This document shows positions 18,784 through 26,600 of a stretch of 64,000 nt of DNA, piece after piece. The position numbers and the translations under genes are program-made. Under the pieces are notes generated by a model. It was given only the letters and a program-made list of their open reading frames with translations, was not told the origin of the DNA and did not search any database. This stretch comes from Terriglobia bacterium (GTDB lineage: Bacteria > Acidobacteriota > Terriglobia > Terriglobales > Acidobacteriaceae), in the NCBI GenBank assembly GCA_020072815.1, contig JAIQGE010000001.1:248001-312000 (forward strand). Reading direction: 5' to 3'. Numbering within the stretch: position 1 is the stretch's first letter; each line of letters begins with the position of its first letter.

Positions 18784-20079
18784 CTAACTCTCGCTGTGTC
18801 GCGCCATGCTCCTCGATCCGCCCCAAAGCACCAGGGCCAGTCCCAAAGCCAGCACAGGAATGACGAGCATGGCTTGTTGCAAACCGGTGGCGCGGAAGGC
18901 TTCCGCAACTTTGACTCCAGCGGCGACGCCGGCGGCCCGATGCGCCATGTAGTCGCTCAGCCAGCCGGTGATGACCGGACCGAAGGAAGCGCCGCCCAGA
19001 TACATCACCAGAAAGTAAATCGCCATGGCGATTCCGCGCAGCGCGGGCGCGACAACATCCTGCAGCGAAGCATAGACAAGTCCGTAATACATGTTGAGCA
19101 AACCGTAAGCGCCGGTGAGCAGCGCGACTGCGATGTACAGATCGCCGAAGGACTGGCGCACGCCAAACAGGGCCAGGGGGACAGCCGCCAGTGCGGCGAG
19201 GGCGGCAATGCGCATGCGGCCTCCGGGGCTGCGGCGCCCCACGCGGTCGCCCCAGTAGCCGCCGAAGGTCCCACCCAGCAGGCCGCCGACTGCGTACAGC
19301 ACTCCGGTGGCGATGCCGGCGCGTCCCACATTCAGATGATGAATGCGCTGCAGGAACGCGGGAAGAAAAGTCCCCAGCGCGTAGAGGTTGAAGTTGACCA
19401 GCACGCCGGACGCGACGATCCACCAGAACGTGGGAATCTGCAGCACCTGGAAAATGGAACTCTGCGAAGGGCCGCCGTGCTCGGCTGCTCCGCGCTGAGG
19501 TTCGTGCAGCAAAAGCACCAGAGGCGCCAGCAGCAACGCCGGAAGCGCGGCAAACACCATTGCCCGCCGCCATCCGAATGCCTGCGCGATTGGTCCGCTG
19601 AAGAAAAAACTCAAGGCGCCGCCGACGGGAACACCGAGCATGAACAGCGCCAGCGGTTTGGCGCGGCGCTCAGGAGGAAAAAGGTCGCCGATCCAACTGG
19701 TGGCCGTGGGCGCGCAAGTGGCCTCGCCCACCGCCACGCCGAGCCGCGAAACTACCAGCATGCCCAGACTTGCGGCCCAGGCAGCCATGCCAGTGAGCGC
19801 GCCCCAGACTACAATGCCGGCTGCCAGCAGCTTCTTGCGGCTGCCTTTATCGGCCAAGCGGCCCAGCGGCAGGCCCACCACGGCGTACAGAAGCGTGAAC
19901 GCCGTACCAATCCAGCCAATCTGAGTGTCGGTAAGGCCAAACTCTTTGCGGATGGGCTCGGCGAGCGCGCCGGGAACGTGGCGGTCATAGAAATTGACGA
20001 TGTTGACCAGTATCAGCACGATCAGAGATTTGATCGCGATGCCCGAGCTGGATGGCGCTTCCGCCGCTTTGGTGGCCAT
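18784..20079 (-). CDS. Spinster-like MFS transporter
   Basis: Twelve-helix carrier of about 431 residues. It matches the Spinster-like branch of the MFS, with NFYDRHVPGALAEPIRKEFGL in helix 1, IGWIGTAFTLLYAVVGLPLGRLADKGSRKK in helix 2 and its loop, and GEATCAPTATSWIGDLFPPERRA. Eukaryotic Spinster members move sphingolipids or lysophospholipids; bacterial substrates are mostly unknown. The ATG at 20079 gives a short Ala-rich N-terminus; the frame runs on to 20253, but that part is proline/arginine-rich and overlaps the end of the methyltransferase gene. It lies 44 bp downstream of that gene in the same direction, so they may be co-transcribed. Confidence 0.88.
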   Translation of the reverse strand: MATKAAEAPSSSGIAIKSLIVLILVNIVNFYDRHVPGALAEPIRKEFGLTDTQIGWIGTAFTLLYAVVGLPLGRLADKGSRKKLLAAGIVVWGALTGMAAWAASLGMLVVSRLGVAVGEATCAPTATSWIGDLFPPERRAKPLALFMLGVPVGGALSFFFSGPIAQAFGWRRAMVFAALPALLLAPLVLLLHEPQRGAAEHGGPSQSSIFQVLQIPTFWWIVASGVLVNFNLYALGTFLPAFLQRIHHLNVGRAGIATGVLYAVGGLLGGTFGGYWGDRVGRRSPGGRMRIAALAALAAVPLALFGVRQSFGDLYIAVALLTGAYGLLNMYYGLVYASLQDVVAPALRGIAMAIYFLVMYLGGASFGPVITGWLSDYMAHRAAGVAAGVKVAEAFRATGLQQAMLVIPVLALGLALVLWGGSRSMARHSES

Positions 20080-20123
20080 GGGCGGAAATACTAACAGACT
20101 GGAACAGCAGGGGCCGCAGTCAA

Positions 20124-21767
20124 TCAGCGCTGGGCTTGTTCCTGCTCCAACTTGAGCCGCAAATTTCGGGCGGGCTCGAACGCGGGGTCTTGTGTGCAGG
20201 CGGCGGTCAGGAATGCCAGGGCTTGGTCCGCGCGGCCCAGTCCCATGGCGCACAGACCCAGGTTGTAGCTGGTGGCGGCCGAGCGTCCAAAGAACTGTTC
20301 CGAAGTTTTGAACATGGCCAGCGCATCTTCGAAGTAGCGCAGTTCCAGCAAAATAACGCCGCAGTTGAAGGCCAGCACGTTTTCGGCGGGAGTTACGGGA
20401 TAGTGGTTGGCCCAGGTGTTCAGGACGGCGTCGCGAAGGTCGGTGCGCTCGCCCGTGACGTTGCGAAACTGCCGCACGATCACCGGAAACAAACGAAGGA
20501 AGGCCGTGGTGTCCCAGCGCGTCAGGCGCAGAAGAGACAGGGCCTGCGAGACTGAGACTTCTTCCAGGTGCGCGTTCAGCCAGGTCATCAACGCGAACAG
20601 ATCATCGGGGCCGAACGCGGCAAGATTCGCCTCGTAAGCTTTTCGGGTGGAGGGCAACTCGTCGCCCGGCCGTCGCCCGAGGAAGGCACAGATACTCAGG
20701 CCGGTGAAATGCTTCGTCGGGACCAGAGCGAGTCCTCCGATGCATGCAAAGTATTTTGCGATCGCGTCGAAATTGACGATCTGGGAAAAGCAATGATTGG
20801 AGGCGTGAAACTCCAGCGCGGGCGGGCCCTGGCAGAGCGCGAGATCTTCTTCATGCGTGATGCCCTTGTCGGCCGCCAGCAGCAGCATTCTGCCGTCACT
20901 GGATTGGCCGAGTTGTTGCAACAGCGCGAGCGCGGCGCAGGGAAACAGCACGGTGGCGGCAGGCAGACGGAGGCGATACTGCTCCAGCATTTCATTCCAT
21001 GATTTGTCAGCGTAGCGTTCTGGCGATACAGAGGCATTCGCAAAGGAGAATTGCAGGTTGCCAAGCGGCTGGACGCCACCGGCCTCGCTCCCACCGGTCG
21101 TGGTCACCAGCGCTTCAGAGATCTTTCCCTCTTCGATGATGAAAGCGTCCTGGGGAAGACTATCGAAAACGTAGTTGGCGATCACCACTAGCGGTCCGCT
21201 GGCTGCCTTGGCTGATGGGGAAGCATTTCCGCCGGCGCTTGGGGATTGGCTTTCTACTCCGGCAGGGAGCAGTTCAAACTCCAGGATCCCAGAGTCAACG
21301 AATTCTCCCAGGTAGCGGTTGGCGCGCCACTCCGCGATCAGGCTTTCCGAGCAGTCGCTCATACGGTAACGCAAGAGTTCGGGCGCGACGTTCTTTGCGC
21401 GCAACAGGGCGGTGACCTTGCGCAAGAAAAGATAGGAGAACCTGCCTGTCCCCGCGCCGAGTTCCATAATCCGCAGCGGATGCTCCGCGGAAAGCGGTTC
21501 GCCCTGAGCCGATTGCATGCAATCGTCAAGAAAGCCTGCGACAATCCCGGCATAAATTTCAGCGATGAAGGGATTGTTGGTGATGTAGCTGGGGACCATG
21601 TCCTCCGTCCAGGCTTTGAGACCACGCTGGGCGTAGAAGTCGCGCTGCAGCCGCCAAATCACCGACTGCGACAGAGGCACGCCGGTTTCCAGGACAACCC
21701 CGTGTGGGGGCGGCGCCGCTGCGGCCGGCGCAACCTGGACAGACGCTTGTGTCTCGTGGCGAGGCAT
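20124..21767 (-). CDS. SAM-dependent methyltransferase fused to C-terminal TPR repeats
   Basis: A 547-residue two-part protein. After an Ala/Pro-rich start, residues 35-230 hold a Rossmann methyltransferase with motif I LRIMELGAGTGRFSYLFLRK near residue 98 and a later VVIANYVFDSLPQDAF stretch. This resembles the MidA/DUF185-like and generic class I enzymes. The last 90 residues form tetratricopeptide-like helices (NVLAFNCGVILLELRYFEDALAMF and TSYNLGLCAMGLGRADQALAFL), a likely protein-docking surface. The substrate is unknown, and a protein target is a guess based on the TPRs. It lies next to the MITE-like element and the tail-collar cluster, in the same direction. Confidence 0.8.
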   Translation of the reverse strand: MPRHETQASVQVAPAAAAPPPHGVVLETGVPLSQSVIWRLQRDFYAQRGLKAWTEDMVPSYITNNPFIAEIYAGIVAGFLDDCMQSAQGEPLSAEHPLRIMELGAGTGRFSYLFLRKVTALLRAKNVAPELLRYRMSDCSESLIAEWRANRYLGEFVDSGILEFELLPAGVESQSPSAGGNASPSAKAASGPLVVIANYVFDSLPQDAFIIEEGKISEALVTTTGGSEAGGVQPLGNLQFSFANASVSPERYADKSWNEMLEQYRLRLPAATVLFPCAALALLQQLGQSSDGRMLLLAADKGITHEEDLALCQGPPALEFHASNHCFSQIVNFDAIAKYFACIGGLALVPTKHFTGLSICAFLGRRPGDELPSTRKAYEANLAAFGPDDLFALMTWLNAHLEEVSVSQALSLLRLTRWDTTAFLRLFPVIVRQFRNVTGERTDLRDAVLNTWANHYPVTPAENVLAFNCGVILLELRYFEDALAMFKTSEQFFGRSAATSYNLGLCAMGLGRADQALAFLTAACTQDPAFEPARNLRLKLEQEQAQR

Positions 21768-21821
21768 TTCGTGAATGGGTCAATAGTAGCGCAAACAACA
21801 GCAAGGGCCTCAGAGTGTGGT

Positions 21822-21949
21822 AGTGGGTCAGTTTGATAAGGGTTCATCGCTGGCGCGATGAACGTCTGCCTAAAGGCCCGCGATTCACAAGCGAATCGCT
21901 AGACGCTGATACAGGCGAGTGGGTCAGTTTTCAAATAAACTGACCCACT
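21822..21949. mobile_element. MITE-like 128-bp element with 13-bp terminal inverted repeats
   Basis: It begins with AGTGGGTCAGTTT (21822-21834) and ends with the exact complement AAACTGACCCACT (21937-21949). A third copy of the 13-mer at 21918-21930 makes a terminal hairpin. Inside are hairpins GTTCATCG/CGATGAAC and a three-way junction closed by CGTCT/AGACG, holding GCCTaaAGGC and GCGATTC/GAATCGC. No ORF and no obvious target-site duplication. Probably a non-autonomous element or a structured RNA. Confidence 0.5.
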
Positions 21950-21988
21950 GCCCAGCCCCGCTGGTATTGCTTGAAGCAATGCCTGGCA

Positions 21989-22513
21989 TCAAGTGCGCGG
22001 CGGGAAAATGCCCTGGAGCGCGATGATGAAAGTCAGGCAGAGATACGGCATCATGTTGTTGTGCGGCAGATTGCCGCCGGCGATGGAGGTGGCAGCCGGG
22101 GTCATGGAAACGTTGCTGGGCGAAGAAGGCGAATAGACGCTGCCGAAGCCTTTTGCTCCCGAGGCCCAGACGTTGTTGGTGGGATCGGCCAAGCCGGTCC
22201 CGGCAGCGGCCTGGACACCGTGCGCGTGCGCGGGCATTTCGGTTTGCAGCAAAGTGACGTTCTGTTCGCCGCCGACCTCACCCAGGTCGCGCAAGCTCAG
22301 GCCCGGCCCCTGGCCTTGCTGCATGGGTGCCGTGCCCTGGAGGTTGGGCAGAGCAAAGTTGCTCTTGCCGTCGCCGCCATAGGTGGTGCCCAGAAGCGAG
22401 AACAAGGCCGTGTTCTGGCTGATGGGCATGAGCTGGCCGTTGCACAAAGCCCAGCCGGTGGGAGCAAAGTTTCCTGCGAAAATCCTGATTTCAGCTACAA
22501 ATTGATTTGACAT
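21989..22513 (-). CDS. Tail-collar domain protein (MdpB-like), paralogue 3
   Basis: A 174-residue protein made of one phage tail-collar domain, the family called microcystin-dependent protein (MdpB) in bacteria. Its N-terminus FVAEIRIFAGNFAPTGWALCNGQLMPIS matches the two sister proteins upstream, followed by LLGTTYGGDG and FALPNLQG. The middle (VTLLQTEMPAHAHGVQ) is typical, while residues 105-140 are variable. The C-terminus NNMMPYLCLTFIIALQGIFPPRT closes the fold. It is the last gene of a same-strand run: giant protein, then three collar genes with gaps of 42, 39 and 19 bp. AAAGGATT precedes the ATG. Such domains form trimeric fibre bases in phage; their role in bacteria is not settled. Confidence 0.9.
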   Translation of the reverse strand: MSNQFVAEIRIFAGNFAPTGWALCNGQLMPISQNTALFSLLGTTYGGDGKSNFALPNLQGTAPMQQGQGPGLSLRDLGEVGGEQNVTLLQTEMPAHAHGVQAAAGTGLADPTNNVWASGAKGFGSVYSPSSPSNVSMTPAATSIAGGNLPHNNMMPYLCLTFIIALQGIFPPRT

Positions 22514-22532
22514 GGCAATCCTTTCTCCCTTG

Positions 22533-23033
22533 CTAGTTCTGGCTGGGGAAAATCCCCTGCAGCGCGATGATGAAATTCAGCACCAGGTACGGCGACATAT
22601 TCTCATGCGGCTGGCTGCCTCCCGTGGGCAGGATGCACGCAGGATTCATCGCGACCGTGGGCGTGGGGGCAAACGGTTTGGCATTGTTCGCCGACCACAA
22701 GTTTCCCGCAGCGCTGGGCGAGGTAGGCGGATTGGTGTTGCTGCCCACCGGCGCGTGGCTATGAGCAGGCAGCTCGGAAATGTTGAGGGTATGCGCGGTT
22801 TCACCGCCGAGTTCGCCCAGGGTAATGCCCCCGCCCGTGTGGACCGGCATGCGGCCCTGCAGGTTGGGAAGGGCAAAGTTGACCCGGCCGTCGCCGCCGT
22901 AGGTGGTTCCCAGGATGGAAAACAAAGCCTGGTTCTGATTGATAGGCAGCAATTGCCCGTTGCAGAAGGCCCAGCCCTTGGGAGGGAAATTCCAACTGAT
23001 GACTTTCACTTCGCCCAGATATGGCTCTGACAT
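22533..23033 (-). CDS. Tail-collar domain protein (MdpB-like), paralogue 2
   Basis: A 166-residue paralogue of its neighbours. It has the shared core (YLGEVKVISWNFPPKGWAFCNGQLLPIN, ILGTTYGGDGRVNFALPNLQG, LNISELPAHSHAPVG) and the same tail, NMSPYLVLNFIIALQGIFPSQN. The loop at about residues 100-140 is Pro/Thr/Asn-rich and differs from both sisters. A strong GAGGAGAAGAAC site precedes the ATG. No signal peptide is visible, so if it is exported it must use another route, as with phage fibres. Confidence 0.9.
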   Translation of the reverse strand: MSEPYLGEVKVISWNFPPKGWAFCNGQLLPINQNQALFSILGTTYGGDGRVNFALPNLQGRMPVHTGGGITLGELGGETAHTLNISELPAHSHAPVGSNTNPPTSPSAAGNLWSANNAKPFAPTPTVAMNPACILPTGGSQPHENMSPYLVLNFIIALQGIFPSQN

Positions 23034-23072
23034 GTTCTTCTCCTCTAGCTCTTAAGCTTGGTGGTAAACGGC

Positions 23073-23579
23073 TTACACCTGCGACGGAAAGATCCCAAAC
23101 AACGAGAGAATAAAGTTGATGGCCAGGAAAGGCACCATATTGTCGTGCGGTTGCGAACCGCCGGACGGGCCCATGGCTCCCGGGTCCATGGTCAAGGTGG
23201 GGGCAACGTTGGAGTACTGGTTCAAGCTGGGACTGGTAGAGGCCCATACGTTGTTTTGCGGGCCGACCTGTGTTCCCGCCGCGGCATTGGCCTGGGGCAC
23301 GTGGGAATGCGCGGGAATCTGGCTGGTGGTCAAGGTGACGGTTTCCACACCGCCGCTCTGCCCCAGAGCAAAGCCCGGTCCAACGTGGACGGGGATGCGG
23401 CTGCGCAGGTCAGGCAGGGCAAAGGTGTTGACTCCATCGCCGCCATACGTGGTGCCAATCAGGTTGAAGAGGGCATCGTTCTCTGAGATGGGAATGAGGG
23501 ACCCATCGCAGAACGCCCAGCCTGCAGGGGCGAAGTTTCCGCCAAACATCCGGATTTCGCCGATAAACGGACTTGACAT
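23073..23579 (-). CDS. Tail-collar domain protein (MdpB-like), paralogue 1
   Basis: A 168-residue tail-collar protein, the first of three. The core is FIGEIRMFGGNFAPAGWAFCDGSLIPIS, LIGTTYGGDGVNTFALPDLRSRIPVHVG and VTLTTSQIPAHSHVPQ, ending NMVPFLAINFILSLFGIFPSQV. It differs from paralogue 2 mostly in residues 95-140, the variable loop region. AGGAGCAG precedes the ATG. It begins 42 bp after the stop of the giant repeat protein, so a shared transcript is likely. Confidence 0.9.
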   Translation of the reverse strand: MSSPFIGEIRMFGGNFAPAGWAFCDGSLIPISENDALFNLIGTTYGGDGVNTFALPDLRSRIPVHVGPGFALGQSGGVETVTLTTSQIPAHSHVPQANAAAGTQVGPQNNVWASTSPSLNQYSNVAPTLTMDPGAMGPSGGSQPHDNMVPFLAINFILSLFGIFPSQV

Positions 23580-23621
23580 GTTTTTCTGCTCCTATCGGTA
23601 CTTCAGTCTGCCGCGTGCCGA

Positions 23622-26600
23622 CTACTGCACGGTCAGCGTAATGTTGGTGTTGGCCTGCACGGTCGGCGTGACCGCGGTTACGGTTATCTGGTAGGTCCCT
23701 GCGGGAGTGACGATTCCATGCGGACCGCCGCCACAACCCGCCAACACGATGAGGAACGCCATTACAGCAAAGATCGCCAAGCCGCGCAGCGCCCGCCGCC
23801 TGTCCTTCTTTGCGCCCAGAGTCACAAAGGCAAATCCCATGGCCGGGAGCAGCAAGGAGTAGAACGGGGCCGTGGGTCGCCAGGGCGTGTTCCTGCTCTG
23901 GACCACGATGCCGGACGACCGTCCCGAGGTGGTGATGGTCATGGTCACCAGGGTGGTGCTCGCGATGGTTCCCGCTGGATTGAACATGCACGCCGCGCCG
24001 ACGGGCAGTCCGGCGCAGGTGAAGCCCACCGTACCCAAAGTGGGATCGTCGTCAGTTACATCAAAGCCAATCGTGCCCGATGCCCCAGCCGGAAGAGCCA
24101 TGGTGGTGCCCGCATGTGGGTTGATGATGATCGGCGGTCCCAGGCTGATGGAATCGGTGGCTGTGTTGTTGCCGGTATTGGTTTCGCCGCCGCCGGAGAC
24201 TGTGGCGGTGTTGGTGAAGTTGTTCCGGATGTTGATGGGAATATTCACGGTCAGCGAGATGGCCGGGTAGCTGGCGCCCGGCGCCAAAACGTCAGAGCGC
24301 GTACAGGTCAGGGTGCCCAGGGTGCAAGTCCATCCCGTGCCGCTGATGGCCGTCGGCACAGGCGGGTTAGTGATGGCGGGTAGCGTGTCCACGACCGTCA
24401 CGGTGCCTACGGTCGGTCCAGCGCCGGAGTTCGTGACCGTGATGGTCCAGACGGCCCCGGTTTGTCCGCGGGTAAACGTGCCGGTGTGGGTCTTGGTGAT
24501 AGTGAGATCAGCCGGCTGTACCGTGAGGGTTGCCGTCGCCGTGTTGCCGGTGCCGCCGTTCGTGGAACTCACGGCGCCGCTGGTGTTGACGAAGCTTCCC
24601 GTCGCACTGGCGGTCACATTCACTGCAAGCGCGCAAGTGCTGGCCGCAGCCACGGTGCCTCCGGTCAGCGAGACGCTGCCCGAGCCCGCGGTGGCCGTTG
24701 CCGTCCCGCCGCAGGTGTTGGTCAGCCCATTCGGCGTGGCCACAACCATGCCTGCCGGCAGAGTATCGGTAAACGCTACACCCGCCTCAGCCACGGTGTT
24801 GGCGGCTGGGTTGGTGATGGTGAAGGTCAAGGTGGAAACGCCGTTGACGGCAATAGCCGTGGGGTTGAATGCCTTGGCGATAGATGGAGGCGCTACCACA
24901 GCGATGCTGGCGGAAGCAGTACCGCCGGTGCCGCCCTCAACGGAGGTCACGTTGCCGGTGGTGTTGTTCTTGGTCCCTGCCGTTGTGCCGGTCACATTCA
25001 CGCTGAAAGTGCATGACGTGCTGGCGGCCAGCGTTGCTCCGGTCAGGCTGATGACGCTGGTGGCCTGCGTGGCGGTGATGGTCCCGCCACCGCAAGAGCC
25101 GGTCAGACCGTTGGGCGTGGCGACCACCAGGCCCGCGGGCAGAGTGTCACTGAAGCCTACGCCGGTCAATGAACTGGTGGTGTTGTTGTTCTGAATGGTG
25201 AAGGTCAGGCTGGTGGAGCCGTTCAGCGGAATGCTGGCCGCGCCGAAGGCCTTGATGATGACCGGCGGTGAAGTCACGGTGATGCTGGCGTTGGACGTGT
25301 TACCCGGGCCGCTTTCCGTGGCTGTGACCTGGACGCTGTTGTTCTTCACGCCGCCCGTGGTGCCGGTCACGTTGACGCTGAGCGTGCAAGACGCGCTGGA
25401 CGCCAGAGTGCCGCCGGACAAGCTGACAGAACCCGAGCCCGCGACTGCGGTAGCTGTGCCGCCGCAGGTGCTGGTCAACGCGTTGGGCGTCGCCACTACC
25501 ATGCCGGCAGGAAGATTGTCAGTAAACGCGACCCCGGTCAGCGTGGTGCCGGTGTTGGGGTTGTTAATGGTGAAGCTCAGCGACGTGGTCCCGTTCAGCG
25601 GAATGCTGGCTGCGCCAAACGACTTGGTGATGGTCGGCGGCGTGGCTACGGTCAGAGTTGCCGTCGCCGTGTTACCGGTCCCACCGTTGGTGGAGCTCAC
25701 AGCGCCGGAGGTGTTGACGAACGTCCCAGCGGCGGTACCCGTGATGTTCACGGTGACCGTGCAATTGCTGCTGGCAGCGATGGTGCCGCCGGTGAGCGAG
25801 ATGCTGGTTGATCCGGCGACCGCCGTGGCTGTGCCGCCGCAAGTGTTGGTCAAGCCGTTGGGCGTGGCCACTACCAGGCCGGTGGGCAGCGTGTCGGTGA
25901 ACGCGACTCCAGCCTCAGCAACTGCGTTGGCCGCAGGATTGGTGATGGTGAAGGTCAATGACGTGGTGCCGTTCAGCGGAATTCCGGTGGCGCCGAAGGC
26001 CTTGGCGATGGACGGCGGCGCTACCACGTTGATGCTGGCTGAGGCCGTTCCGCCGGTGCCGCCTTCCGTGGAAGTGACGTTGCCGGTGGTGTTGTTCTGC
26101 GTGCCCGCCGCCGTGCCGGTCACATTGACGGAGAAGGTGCACGACGTGCTTTGCGCCAGCGTTGCTCCGGTCAAGCTGATGACGTTGGTCGCCTGCGTGG
26201 CGGTAATGGTCCCGCCGCCGCAAGAGCCGGTCAGACCGTTGGGCGTGGAGACGACCAGGCCTGCGGGCAGCGTGTCGCTAAAGCCGACGCCAGTGAGTGT
26301 AGTCGTGGTGTTGTTGTTCTGAATGGTGAAGGTCAGGCTGGTGGAGCCGTTCAGCGGAATGCTGGCCGCGCCGAATGCCTTGATGATCACCGGCGGTCCC
26401 GCCACGGTGATGGAAGCGTTGGACGTATTTCCCGTTCCGCCTTCCGTGGATGTCACCTGGACGCTGTTGTTCTTGATGCCCGCCGTGACGCCGGTAACGT
26501 TCACTGAGACCGTGCACGACGCGCTGGAGGCCAGAGTCCCGCCGGAGAGGCTGATGCTGCCCGAGCCCGCTACCGCAGTGGCTGTGCCGCCGCAAGTGTT

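Noticed and set aside
21989-23579. Prophage or tailocin locus
   Set aside because: Only tail-collar domains are present. No sheath, tube, baseplate, capsid, terminase, integrase or lysis gene is nearby, and the same family exists as bacterial MdpB proteins.
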